From Metaclostridioides mangenotii (lineage in GTDB: Bacteria > Bacillota > Clostridia > Peptostreptococcales > Peptostreptococcaceae): 64,000 nt of DNA. The stretch lies in the NCBI RefSeq assembly GCF_017873185.1, contig NZ_JAGGJX010000007.1, positions 81,578 to 145,577 on the forward strand, read 5' to 3'. The notes beneath the pieces were generated by a model, which saw nothing but the letters and a program-made list of their open reading frames with translations, made no database searches and was not told the origin of the DNA. Positions 18,514 to 27,045 of the stretch are shown here, one piece after another; within the stretch, counting starts at the first letter, position 1, and each line of letters begins with the position of its first letter. A program made the translations under genes and the position numbers.

Positions 18514-18788
18514 TCAAACCGTTTTAATATATATAACATCTCCACCTATAGATTCCCTTGTAATGGTCTCTATTTTACTATCATTTTCATCAAACTCTTC
18601 TTGTAACTCATTATCATAAATTTTTTCAATCTCATCGTAAGTAGTTTGTTCTTCTAAAAAGCTTATTACGGTCTCAATATAGCCTTTGACCTTATCTACC
18701 AATAACTCCGGATAATATTCATTAATGTACATATCTTATTATAGTTTGTAATTGCTATCAAATTTTTAGCTACTATGTATTCTTTCAT
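18514..18788 (-). pseudogene. Small hypothetical gene split by a frameshift
   Basis: A well-formed start (AAAGAGGAGAGATAA then ATG at 18788) opens a frame reading MKEYIVAKNLIAITNYNK, which then ends early after 14 or so more codons. An overlapping second frame, lacking its own ribosome site, continues as MYINEYYPELLVDKV and runs 72 aa to the stop at 18514. The two join exactly if one AT pair is removed from the ATAT at the junction (about 18732-18736), giving an acidic protein of about 90 aa. Either the gene is broken or it uses a frameshift. I do not recognise the family. Confidence 0.55.
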
Positions 18789-18882
18789 TTATCTCTCCTC
18801 TTTAATAAATACTCCTGTTAAAATTAACTTAAATACACCCCTGTAAACTCTAATCAAACATTATTTGAAAAGACTTTAAGTA

Positions 18883-19185
18883 TTATCTATTTTTAATTTG
18901 ATTTTCCAATAAACATATATGATTTTTAAGTAAATCAATTTGATTGGATAAATCTTCACTTTGATTATTATCATCGCTATTTGCCTGAGACTGTGCAGCT
19001 GCAGTAAGTATATTTTGCCCCATATTTACAAGGAAGTTACCAAGCGCATTTTGTTCATTTACATCTAAATCATCAATCAGTAAAATTCCTATTATTGAGG
19101 AAAGAAGAGAGAACTGCTTTGCAGGTATATTAAAGAAACATGAATTATTTTTATTAACGGTTTTTGTTTGTCCGCTCTTAGCCAT
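18883..19185 (-). CDS. Small protein of unknown function (SCFFNIP motif)
   Basis: 100 aa. A polar N-terminus (MAKSGQTKTVNKNN) is followed by SCFFNIPAKQFSLLSSIIGIL with a hydrophobic core (about residues 20-40). An amphipathic stretch comes next (NALGNFLVNMGQNILTAAAQ), and the C-terminus looks like a coiled coil (LSNQIDLLKNHICLLENQI). ATG 19185 follows AGGGGTGATGATT, a near-perfect anti-16S match; an upstream in-frame ATG has no such site. No signal peptide or catalytic motif is seen. I do not recognise the family, though the layout suggests a real, conserved small protein. Confidence 0.7.
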   Translation of the reverse strand: MAKSGQTKTVNKNNSCFFNIPAKQFSLLSSIIGILLIDDLDVNEQNALGNFLVNMGQNILTAAAQSQANSDDNNQSEDLSNQIDLLKNHICLLENQIKNR

Positions 19186-19413
19186 ATAATCATCACCCCT
19201 ACTATCTATCATATGAAAAAATATAAATATGGTTCAGATTTGAAATTAATATCAAATTTATAGTAAATTTAACAAAAAAATAATATTTTTTTACCAAATT
19301 CCCAGTTTTACTATTTAGACGACCAGTTTTGCAAATTCTATTGCCATATTTTGTAAAAAAATATATGATGTAATTAGAATATACAAATGATACATATTCA
19401 AACTTTTTACACA

Positions 19414-19443
19414 AAGAAGGTTTAACCGCCTTCTTCTTTTTTT
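19414..19443 (+). terminator. Orphan plus-strand intrinsic terminator
   Basis: Stem AAGAAGG/CCTTCTT (19414-19420 with 19429-19435) is followed by C and T7. No gene lies upstream on the plus strand for about 1 kb (the tRNA-Leu has its own terminator), so it may end an unannotated small RNA. Confidence 0.65.
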
Positions 19444-19460
19444 ACCCATTTTTAAATAAC

Positions 19461-19508
19461 AGGGCTAGCCCTAGAACTTAATGAAAAATTAGTTCTGGGA
19501 CTAGCCCT
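19461..19508. repeat. 18-bp inverted repeat
   Basis: AGGGCTAGCCCTAGAACT (19461-19478) pairs with 19491-19508 with one mismatch and one G-U pair, around a 12-base loop. The outer half AGGGCTAGCCCT is itself palindromic. No T-run follows on either side, so it is not a simple terminator. Confidence 0.8.
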
Positions 19509-19545
19509 TTACTTATATATTTGAATCTATTATAAATTAGTTTTG

Positions 19546-19584
19546 CCACCGAATTAGTAGTTTCGGTGGTATATAACATTTTTT
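19546..19584 (+). repeat. 8-bp inverted repeat followed by T6
   Basis: CCACCGAA (19546-19553) pairs with TTCGGTGG (19562-19569), with an 8-base loop; T6 lies 9 bases downstream on the plus strand. It is a possible weak terminator. Confidence 0.6.
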
Positions 19585-19597
19585 ATTCTAAACGACA

Positions 19598-19627
19598 AAA
19601 TTCCAACAGTCTTAACTGTTGGAATTT
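19598..19627. repeat. Perfect 13-bp inverted repeat with tetraloop
   Basis: AAATTCCAACAGT (19598-19610) and ACTGTTGGAATTT (19615-19627) are perfectly complementary around the loop CTTA. On the minus strand it ends in TTTT, so it may terminate read-through from the gene at 20016. Confidence 0.8.
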
Positions 19628-19631
19628 AGCC

Positions 19632-19675
19632 GTAGTAGCAACTATATTGAGGATGTTAGGGAAAGTTACTACTAC
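19632..19675. repeat. 12-bp inverted repeat with 20-base loop
   Basis: GTAGTAGCAACT (19632-19643) pairs with AGTTACTACTAC (19664-19675) with one mismatch. It is the fifth hairpin in the cluster. Confidence 0.65.
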
Positions 19676-19914
19676 AATAGGGTATTATATTATGGTTTTT
19701 AAACTATTCTTTCTATATACATAATACTGCTACTATATGAATTTGGTATGAGTTTTATATAAAAAAAATGTGAAATTTATTTATTAAAAACTACTTTTAC
19801 TAAATTGATCTCTTTACAGCCCATATGGAAACATATAATATAGGTTGTACAATGAAATCTAAATACATATTTTTGATAGACCTCATATTTCTCAGCTCCT
19901 AGATTTCCGAGCTT

Positions 19915-19966
19915 ATAAATAAAAATAGCAGCTCAGAAAGTATTTTACTACTTCTTAACTGCTATT
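19915..19966 (-). terminator. Terminator after the radical SAM-like gene
   Basis: Outer stem AATAGCAG/CTGCTATT (19924-19931 with 19959-19966), an inner stem around AAGTA/TACTT, and TTTTTATTTA following on the minus strand. Confidence 0.75.
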
Positions 19967-20015
19967 ATTTCCTTAATTAATAGATTTTATTACATTTAAT
20001 GTACAACTCTCTAAT

Positions 20016-21005
20016 TTATAAGTTTTTTACAATCTGTTCATCAATGTTTGACCTAATATATCTATTTAAAAGTATCTCTTCAATAGTTAGATCACTTAGA
20101 TTTCCGAGTTCATAACTTTTTTCATCTATCTTTCTTATCTCAACTCTTCCATCTGCAAAGATATAAATTTTATCGTATTTATATCTATTGTCTTTAAAGT
20201 CATCATCTACGTACTTAACATTAATTTCATCGAGCTCTAGAATTCTACCTTTGCTAGAAATTCTGACGCTATTGCCTTTTTTAGAAAGACTTGTATATCT
20301 AATATGGTCTTTTAATTCAAGTTTTTCACTATTATTTTCTTTATCTACAACCCAAATGACTTTATCTTTATATTTCTCTAAATTCTTTAGAAGAAATCGG
20401 TCAGCTTTAAAATTGTCAATTCTAATTACTACAAGATCAAAGTTATCAAGCATATATCTAAACACGTCATTTATATTTTTATTAGTTATAATATTTTTGC
20501 CTACTACTTCAATTATTCTACAGCCTTTATCACATATGGTTTCCAACACATTCACTATTTTAGAGCTATTGGCCTTTTCGATCCTCTCGCCTTCTAACTC
20601 TAATACCATGTAAATAGGTATAAAATATTCGGTAGTCCCAGTTATTTCAACTACATCCGGAAATTTAACTGCCTCCTCATAAAAATCTAAAAATATATTA
20701 TGATATAGCTTTAATAGTGGAATATGAGTTTTAAATTTATTAGTGCTAAAACCATATCTTTCCTCTATAATCTTTTGAATTTCCAGAGTGCTTTTGCTTC
20801 CGTCACACTCCGCTAATGTAAGTAATTCTTCAGAACCTAAGGTGTCAATATATATTGTTTTTAACATGTCTTTGTTATCACTTTCGATTGAGCTGATAAT
20901 TATATTCTCATCAGGACATATATGTGCCCTTGTTTCCTCAAGTAATTTTGGATACTTATGTTTAATTGACTCGTAAAATAGTTCAATATCATCAGTATTT
21001 TTCAT
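20016..21005 (-). CDS. Radical SAM/SPASM-like protein lacking cluster cysteines (probable pseudoenzyme)
   Basis: 329 aa. Residues about 50-115 resemble a PqqD-like peptide-recognition domain (LLTLAECDGSKSTLEIQKII). Residues about 128-200 track the first half of a radical SAM barrel: strand YMVLEL, then GCRIIEVVGK where GGEP normally stands, then NINDVFRYMLDNFDLVVIRI. At the place of CxxxCxxC there is only EGERIEKA. The C-terminus (YIFADGRVEIRK... YELGNLSDLTIEEIL) looks like a SPASM tail without cysteines. All four Cys (30, 67, 158, 162) are at non-cluster positions, so it cannot bind the SAM cluster in the usual way. It lies 162 bases downstream of an ABC exporter on the same strand. The fold assignment is from motif spacing only. 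Confidence 0.6.
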   Translation of the reverse strand: MKNTDDIELFYESIKHKYPKLLEETRAHICPDENIIISSIESDNKDMLKTIYIDTLGSEELLTLAECDGSKSTLEIQKIIEERYGFSTNKFKTHIPLLKLYHNIFLDFYEEAVKFPDVVEITGTTEYFIPIYMVLELEGERIEKANSSKIVNVLETICDKGCRIIEVVGKNIITNKNINDVFRYMLDNFDLVVIRIDNFKADRFLLKNLEKYKDKVIWVVDKENNSEKLELKDHIRYTSLSKKGNSVRISSKGRILELDEINVKYVDDDFKDNRYKYDKIYIFADGRVEIRKIDEKSYELGNLSDLTIEEILLNRYIRSNIDEQIVKNL

Positions 21006-21167
21006 ATATTGTTTACACTCCTAACCTTTTGAATATTACCTCTTAAAAATATCACTTAGATCATTTTAATTCAATATATTTTCATAAGTGGCACTTGAAT
21101 CTACAAAACTGGACAAAAATCACTAAATTATCATAAGATAACTCGGTCTTTATGTGGTATTTTATCT

Positions 21168-22868
21168 TTATTTGCTGTGTAAATTACTGTAAACACCTTT
21201 TTGTGCTATCAGCTCTTCGTGTGTACCTCTTTCTTCAATCCCTTTATCTGTTAAAACTATTATCTCATCTGCATTTTTAATTGTAGATAATCTATGTGCT
21301 ACAATTAAACTTGTCCTATCTTTGCTTAGATCTTCTAAAGATTCTTGTATTTCTCTTTCTGTTACATTATCTAGCGCAGATGTAGCTTCATCAAGAATTA
21401 TTATAGGTGGATTTTTAAGGAATATTCTCGCTATAGAAATTCTCTGTTTTTGACCTCCTGATAGCTTAACTCCTCTTTCTCCTATATAAGTCTCATAACC
21501 ATGTGGTTGTGTGCATACAAAGTCATGTATTTTAGCTTTTTTAGCAGCCTCAATCATATCTTCATCAGTAGCATTAGGATTACCACACATAATATTTTCC
21601 CTTATTGTACCAGTAAATAAGAATACTTCCTGTTGAACAACACCTACATTTCTTCTTAGAGATTTTAAGCTAGCATCTCTTATACTAGTTCCATCTATGG
21701 TAATCTCACCACTATCGTATTCATAGAAACGAGGTAGTAAGTTACATATAGTAGTTTTTCCTCCTCCAGATGGACCAACCAAAGCAACGGTTTTTCCTGC
21801 ATCAATAGTAAGATTTAGATCTTTAAGAACTTCTGTATTATCTTCATATGTAAAAGATACTTCTTTAAATTCGATTTTCCCTTTAATATCTTTAAGCTCA
21901 ATAGGATTTGATTTTTCTTTTTGTTGATCCTCATCTAGTATTTCTTTAAATCTTTTAAATCCTGTCATACCGTTTTGGTACTGCTCAGTAAAGTTTATAA
22001 GCTTTTTCATCGGTTGCGTAAACATCTTTACATACAGAATGTACGCCGCAAAATCACCTATTGTAATCTTACCATTATAAGTAAAATAACCACCTGCGAT
22101 TACCGCTATCCACTCCAATATGTCCATATATAAATTCATACCTGAGTAATACTCAGCCATTGCTTTGTACGATTTCTCTCTTGCTCTTCTAAATTTATTA
22201 TTGCTATTATTAAACTTCTGTAATTCTTCATTCTCATTAGAAAAAGACTTAGTTACTGTCATCCCAGCTATACTGTTTTCCAAAGTTGCATTGACATCAC
22301 CAATTGTTACTCTACTCTCCATAAAAGCATCATTCATCTTATCTTTTTTTATAACAGCAAACCAAACTATAAATGGAAGAATTGCAAATATCAACAAGGT
22401 AAGCGGTACATTTATATCTACAAGAATAAAGAATGAACCAATTAACATGACTATTGAAATAAATAAGTCCTCAGGACCATGGTGGGCCAATTCTGTGACA
22501 TCCATCAAGTCGTTTACTATCCTAGACATAGTAACCCCTGATTTATTGTTATCAAAATATGTGTTAGGTAGTCTCTGTAAATGTGTGAATACTTCATTTC
22601 TCATATCTGCCTGCATTCCTACACCAACAACATGTCCCCAATACTGCATAAAATAGTTAAGCCCTGCTTTAAGTATAAATATAGCTATAAGTACAACTGC
22701 AAATATTACAAGCATCCTAAAATTTTTATCAGGGACAATATCATCCATTATATTTCTAGTTATCATAGGATAAACTAAATCACATAATGAAAATAGAAAT
22801 GCTGCTATTAGATCAATTATAAACAGCTTTTTATACGGTTTATAGTATTTTATAAAATCTTTTATCAT
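21168..22868 (-). CDS. ABC exporter half-transporter (permease fused to ATPase)
   Basis: 566 aa. Six membrane helices (about residues 15-300) are followed by an ATPase domain with Walker A GPSGGGKTT (about 361), signature LSGGQKQR (about 468), Walker B IIILDEATSAL and the H-loop AHRLST. All catalytic residues are present, so a homodimer would be active. It belongs to the MsbA/LmrA-like lipid, drug or peptide exporters; substrate cannot be told. There is no C39 peptidase domain. The ribosome site GGAGGAAATAAGAGTT is good. The downstream radical SAM-like gene may be co-transcribed. Confidence 0.92.
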   Translation of the reverse strand: MIKDFIKYYKPYKKLFIIDLIAAFLFSLCDLVYPMITRNIMDDIVPDKNFRMLVIFAVVLIAIFILKAGLNYFMQYWGHVVGVGMQADMRNEVFTHLQRLPNTYFDNNKSGVTMSRIVNDLMDVTELAHHGPEDLFISIVMLIGSFFILVDINVPLTLLIFAILPFIVWFAVIKKDKMNDAFMESRVTIGDVNATLENSIAGMTVTKSFSNENEELQKFNNSNNKFRRAREKSYKAMAEYYSGMNLYMDILEWIAVIAGGYFTYNGKITIGDFAAYILYVKMFTQPMKKLINFTEQYQNGMTGFKRFKEILDEDQQKEKSNPIELKDIKGKIEFKEVSFTYEDNTEVLKDLNLTIDAGKTVALVGPSGGGKTTICNLLPRFYEYDSGEITIDGTSIRDASLKSLRRNVGVVQQEVFLFTGTIRENIMCGNPNATDEDMIEAAKKAKIHDFVCTQPHGYETYIGERGVKLSGGQKQRISIARIFLKNPPIIILDEATSALDNVTEREIQESLEDLSKDRTSLIVAHRLSTIKNADEIIVLTDKGIEERGTHEELIAQKGVYSNLHSK

Positions 22869-23004
22869 AACTCTTATTTCCTCCTGTCTAAATTATATAT
22901 AAATTCTCCTAAGTAGTGTATTATATTTATAAGATTTCAACAAAAAATCCCACAATAATAATCAGTTTTTGTGAAATAAGAATAATTATGATACATATTA
23001 AGTT

Positions 23005-23538
23005 TTATTGATAAATTATTTTTTTCAATATTTCCTCACTTAATTCTAATTTTTTGGTATCTAAGCAATATTTTATATGCTCTGCAACTGAGGTATAATC
23101 ACCTAATTTAAATTGCTTAACACCTATATCATAATTAACATCACTCACTATACCAATTAAATCTGATGTATCAGATATTAGTTTTGTATACAAAATACTT
23201 CGAGTAATTTCTATCTTTTTAAATTTATACCCTTTAAATCCTTCTATAATTATTAAATCTGTATTTTTATATAAATTAATAATATCATATAATGACTTCT
23301 CTTGTTCAGTTTTTTCAACAAAAACAAACGTATTTTCCGATAAAATACTCACGCTGCTAGCTCCAGAGTTTCGATACCTCATAGAGTCTTTATTTGGTCT
23401 ATCTATTTCGAAATCATGGCATGTATGCTTAATACAACCTATATTAAGTCCAAGATTTGTCAACTCTTTTACTACACCTTCTATAAGAGTTGTTTTTCCA
23501 ACGCCCGAATAAGAAGTTATCGATAATATATTGTACAT
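23005..23538 (-). CDS. mobB: Molybdopterin-guanine dinucleotide biosynthesis adaptor MobB
   Basis: About 177 aa with P-loop YSGVGKTTL (near residue 9), the IGCIKHTCHDFEID metal/nucleotide loop and IIIEGFKGYKFKKIE, all MobB hallmarks. It binds GTP and assists MobA in attaching GMP to the molybdenum cofactor. ATG 23538 is used because GGTGGAG is 8 bases upstream; a GTG two codons earlier is too close to the site. It follows moeA by 29 bases. No molybdoenzyme is encoded in this window. Confidence 0.93.
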   Translation of the reverse strand: MYNILSITSYSGVGKTTLIEGVVKELTNLGLNIGCIKHTCHDFEIDRPNKDSMRYRNSGASSVSILSENTFVFVEKTEQEKSLYDIINLYKNTDLIIIEGFKGYKFKKIEITRSILYTKLISDTSDLIGIVSDVNYDIGVKQFKLGDYTSVAEHIKYCLDTKKLELSEEILKKIIYQ

Positions 23539-23567
23539 ATACACATCTCCACCTTTATAACTTTAAT

Positions 23568-24749
23568 TTAAAATCTAATTACGTCTACAACCTGATTATC
23601 TATCAATATTTCTCCACTCTTTATTCTTATTAGACAATTGCTATTAAGCGATGCGGATAATTTAGCTTTTGCATTTTTGTGGTCAGTCAATTTCACGCAT
23701 ACATTTGTACCGTCTACATACATTCTTCCTCTTACAAATCTATCCATACCGGAAACTCTATCATAGCTACCTTTAAATACTGCTTTGATATTTTCATTTC
23801 TTTTTTTGTTACTCATATATTTAAATAGCGGAACAAACATAGAATCAAATGCAACCGAGGCTGCATGAGGATTTCCAGATAGTCCAAACAAAATTTTTTC
23901 TCCTAGCGTAGCTACACAGCATGTCCCTCCAGGTTTTATATTAACTCTATCAAATAACACCTTTGCTCCTAGATCTTTGAAGACTTTAGGTGTTAAATCC
24001 ATATCTCCAACGGATACTCCACCTGTAGTCACTAAAATATCAACATCATCAATACTTTTTTCAATTTTATCTGTAAGTAAACCTAAATCATCGATTTCTC
24101 TATCTAACATCAAAGGTTTTATGCCAAGCCTTTTTAATCTAGCGTAGATAATATATTTATTACTGTCGTATATCTTAGCATCCTTAAGCTTTGTACCAAT
24201 ATCCTGTAACTCGCTACCAGTACTTATAAATCCGACTTTTAAATCTCTATATACATCTACTTCGCAGATTCCGACGCTCGACAACACTCCTACATCTTCG
24301 AAGCTCACCTCGTGGTTTTTATTTAGTATCAATTCACCTTCTTTTATATCTTCTCCTATAGCAATAAAATTTTCAAACTCTTTAACTTTTTTATTTAGAA
24401 TTATAAAGTCTTTTTTTAAATTTACATCTTCTTTTTTTATTACACAATTAGTCCCTTGTGGGAGTTTAGCCCCTGTCATTATATTTACAGCTTCACCAGA
24501 TACTACTTCTATATCAAAACTGTCTCCAGCATATATTGTCCCAACTACTTTTAGTTTTTCTTTAAATTTATTTGCATCATATGCGTACCCATCATATGGA
24601 GATTTATTAAAAGGTGGACTACATATTGGTGACAAAATACAATCTGATAAGACTCTATTTGTAGAATCAATCGTATCAATTTTTATTGTATCTAAAATCG
24701 GATTTACATTTTTAAACATAATTTCTATAGCTTCTTCTAATTCATACAT
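23568..24749 (-). CDS. moeA: Molybdopterin molybdenumtransferase MoeA
   Basis: 393 aa, inserting molybdate (or tungstate) into molybdopterin. Landmarks: FNKSPYDGYAYDA near residue 50, NIMTGAKLPQGTNCVI, FISTGSELQDIG, TTGGVSVGDMD and FGLSGNPHAASVAF. ATG 24749 has AAGGGGT 7 bases upstream; the ATG two codons before almost touches that site. It is operonic with mobB. Confidence 0.95.
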   Translation of the reverse strand: MYELEEAIEIMFKNVNPILDTIKIDTIDSTNRVLSDCILSPICSPPFNKSPYDGYAYDANKFKEKLKVVGTIYAGDSFDIEVVSGEAVNIMTGAKLPQGTNCVIKKEDVNLKKDFIILNKKVKEFENFIAIGEDIKEGELILNKNHEVSFEDVGVLSSVGICEVDVYRDLKVGFISTGSELQDIGTKLKDAKIYDSNKYIIYARLKRLGIKPLMLDREIDDLGLLTDKIEKSIDDVDILVTTGGVSVGDMDLTPKVFKDLGAKVLFDRVNIKPGGTCCVATLGEKILFGLSGNPHAASVAFDSMFVPLFKYMSNKKRNENIKAVFKGSYDRVSGMDRFVRGRMYVDGTNVCVKLTDHKNAKAKLSASLNSNCLIRIKSGEILIDNQVVDVIRF

Positions 24750-24829
24750 ATCCATACCCCTTATATTGTTGTATTTTAACTATTCCTAATATGGATTATA
24801 CTATATATTGTGTTTTAAGCTATTTATTT

Positions 24830-24871
24830 TAATAAAAATAGTCGTTAGTTACGTCATTTGTAACTAACGAC
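24830..24871 (-). terminator. Terminator after the lipoprotein gene
   Basis: A perfect 11-bp stem GTCGTTAGTTA/TAACTAACGAC (24841-24851 with 24861-24871) with ATTTTTATT following on the minus strand. Confidence 0.85.
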
Positions 24872-24899
24872 CTTTCATTATTGATTTTATCTATTAATA

Positions 24900-25631
24900 T
24901 TAGTTCATAAATCTGTATATTTCTTTCATAACCTTTTCTTCACTTAGTATTTGAATTGATTTAATATTGTTGTCCGATACTAAAATCGTTACTATTTTGT
25001 TACTGATATTTTTATTATCCTTCTTTAGTAAATAGCAAACTGCCTTAAGATTATCATCTCTGTTGTAAATTTTGAAGTTTGTACTATTATCACTAATTAC
25101 ACTTTCAAATCCGCTTATATCGCTGCCTATATATTTTTTAAAATCAATTTTTTCTATCTCTTTTAATTTCTTTTCGACTATACCTATATCAGTCTGCTCT
25201 ATTCTTATATCCGATTTTTTATCCATAAAGCTCGCATCGTACTTTGATAAGATTCCTGTCTTAACCTCACTTACTTTATTAGATTTAATATTGACATATA
25301 TGGCACTTCCTTCTACATCGCCTTTTTCAACCGATTTTGGGTATACTAATTTAGCATCAACTTTATAAGGTAATTCTAGTGTATTATCTATGTCTTGAAG
25401 TTGAGAATACTCTATATAGTAGTTTGTCTTATAAGGGACACCCATATTTTTTAGCACATATTTATAATCTTTATCCATAATCTCGTTTACATTGTTTTGA
25501 ACTTTAGTCATTGTTTTTTGTTGAGTCGCCTTGTCAGCCACTGAGTTATTGTAACTGTCTGTTTCCTTCTGGCAACCGCTAGCTACAACACCTAAAATTG
25601 CTAAAAAAATAAATGAAGTTTTAAATTTCAT
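24900..25631 (-). CDS. Predicted lipoprotein of unknown function
   Basis: 243 aa with a lipobox (VVASGC, Cys about residue 20), so a membrane-anchored extracytoplasmic protein. The mature part is Lys/Asp-rich and appears alpha/beta, with no motif I recognise. It has GGAGGTAGACA before the ATG and its own terminator. It is divergent from the LysR gene across a 344-base spacer. Confidence 0.75.
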   Translation of the reverse strand: MKFKTSFIFLAILGVVASGCQKETDSYNNSVADKATQQKTMTKVQNNVNEIMDKDYKYVLKNMGVPYKTNYYIEYSQLQDIDNTLELPYKVDAKLVYPKSVEKGDVEGSAIYVNIKSNKVSEVKTGILSKYDASFMDKKSDIRIEQTDIGIVEKKLKEIEKIDFKKYIGSDISGFESVISDNSTNFKIYNRDDNLKAVCYLLKKDNKNISNKIVTILVSDNNIKSIQILSEEKVMKEIYRFMN

Positions 25632-25975
25632 TGTCTACCTCCTCTCATTGTTTTTATCTATTAATTTAAACTTCGCAATTGTTTATATACATACATATTA
25701 AATATTTGATAAATTAATTATATAATATTTTTATACTTATTATAATAAATCATATAACTCTGTAATATTATTGTAATAAAAAATCGAATAAGAAAGTTTT
25801 TTATTATTTTAAAATAAAATTTTCTTATAAAAATACTATTGTATTATATCAGATTCATTATAACTTATCAAAACTTATAAAAATATTTTTTTACTATTTT
25901 TTTGACAAATTGATTTATCAATGTTTTTCACAACTATGTTATAATAAATTTAGATGATTTAAGGAGGATTTAGTA
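25632..25975. other. 344-base divergent promoter region
   Basis: Very AT-rich spacer between the lipoprotein and the LysR gene. It contains TATAAT at 25940-25945 ahead of the LysR gene, an interrupted palindrome ATTGATTTATCAAT (25909-25922) that could be a LysR-type autoregulatory site, and an AT-only hairpin near 25790-25828. Nothing coding is seen. Confidence 0.5.
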
Positions 25976-26881
25976 ATGGATTTTAAACAACTAGAAGTAT
26001 TCGTCGCCGTTGTAAAGCATCAAAGCTTTTCAAAAGCTGCTAGAGAACTCTTTCTTACACAGCCTACGGTTAGTGCACATATACAAAACCTAGAAAGAGA
26101 GTTAGACACGGTATTAGTCAACAGAAGCAATAAAGTTATTACTCTAACAAAATCCGGAGAGATTTTATACAATCATGCTATATACATTTTAAACAATTGT
26201 AAAAGAGCAATGTACGATATAAAAGAATACTCTGGTAAAATTGAAGGAATTATAGATATAGCATGTAGTTCTATACCAGAGACATACATACTACCTGAAT
26301 TTATCAAAGATTTTTCTGTGAATTATCCAGATGTCAAATTTTCTATAAGCCATTATGATTCCCAATATGCTATTTCAGAAATTTTAAATGAGAGGATAAG
26401 TTTTGGATTGGTCGGAACAAAAATAAACAATCCTCAGATCAAGTACATAGATCTAATAAACGATGAACTTGTATTGATAGCGCCTGCAAATCTTAATATA
26501 AAAAACGATAACGGATATATTGAATTAGATGAAATAAAAAATTTAAACTTTATAATGAGAAAAGACGGTTCTGGAACTAGAATGCTTACTATGAAAACGC
26601 TTGGCAAGAATAATTTTCCTGCGGACAAGCTAAAAATAATAGCTCATGTCGAGTCTAATGAAGCTATAAAAGAAATGGTTAGAATCGGCCTAGGGGTATC
26701 GTTTATTTCACAGATGTCCGCTCTTGATTATGTTGACTCTAATAAGTTGAAATTATACAGAATTAAAGGGATTGATTTTTCAAGACAATTTTATTTTATT
26801 TATTCTAAGAAAAAGACTTTTACGCCTTTGGAGGATAAGTTTTTGGATAGACTATGTGAACATTTCGAAGTTGAGAAGTAA
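25976..26881 (+). CDS. LysR-family transcriptional regulator
   Basis: 301 aa. N-terminal winged helix-turn-helix (residues 1-62; FSKAARELFLTQPTVSAHIQNLE) and a C-terminal periplasmic-binding-protein-like effector domain, in the CysB/CysL/YeaB-like branch. In clostridia similar regulators sit near molybdenum cofactor and selenium genes, as here with moeA-mobB, but the target is not shown by the sequence. The start follows AAGGAGGATTTAGTA. It is divergent from the lipoprotein gene. Confidence 0.93.
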   Translation: MDFKQLEVFVAVVKHQSFSKAARELFLTQPTVSAHIQNLERELDTVLVNRSNKVITLTKSGEILYNHAIYILNNCKRAMYDIKEYSGKIEGIIDIACSSIPETYILPEFIKDFSVNYPDVKFSISHYDSQYAISEILNERISFGLVGTKINNPQIKYIDLINDELVLIAPANLNIKNDNGYIELDEIKNLNFIMRKDGSGTRMLTMKTLGKNNFPADKLKIIAHVESNEAIKEMVRIGLGVSFISQMSALDYVDSNKLKLYRIKGIDFSRQFYFIYSKKKTFTPLEDKFLDRLCEHFEVEK

Positions 26882-26942
26882 TGGTTATTAATAGAGAAAA
26901 GAAAAAATGTTGTAAGCTGCTGATAGATTTCTATGCAAAAAA

Positions 26943-26992
26943 CAGGAAGTTATGCTCAAAGTCATTTTGAGTTGACTCCCTGATTTTTGTTC
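26943..26992. terminator. Bidirectional terminator between LysR and M18 genes
   Basis: An imperfect 18-bp hairpin starting CAGGAAGT (26943) and ending ACTCCCTG (26982), flanked by T5 on the plus side and T6 on the minus side. It serves the two converging genes. Confidence 0.7.
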
Positions 26993-27045
26993 CATTTTCT
27001 ATATTCCCTAGTTATTCTTTTTATTTTGCTTTGTTTCTATTCTTT

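Larger units (their letters stand above)
19186..20015. other. 830-base gene-free region rich in hairpins
   Basis: No credible coding region. An open frame on the minus strand at 19202-19414 has only a TTG start with no ribosome site. The stretch contains a plus-strand terminator (19414), four further strong inverted repeats (19461, 19546, 19598 and 19632) and a minus-strand terminator (19924). The remainder (19690-19920) is AT-rich, and I see nothing definite in it. Confidence 0.6.

Noticed and set aside
18883..19185. RiPP precursor peptide for the radical SAM-like protein
   Set aside because: The protein has a hydrophobic core and a coiled-coil end, no leader/core layout, and is over 800 bases from the radical SAM-like gene with terminators between.
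19202..19414. 70-aa open frame on the minus strand
   Set aside because: It has a TTG start without ribosome site and overlaps the small gene's 5' region. Its composition is that of translated AT-rich spacer, and its 5' end lies in a terminator hairpin.
19411..19680. CRISPR array or integron-like repeat array
   Set aside because: The hairpins differ in sequence and spacing, and no repeat unit recurs.
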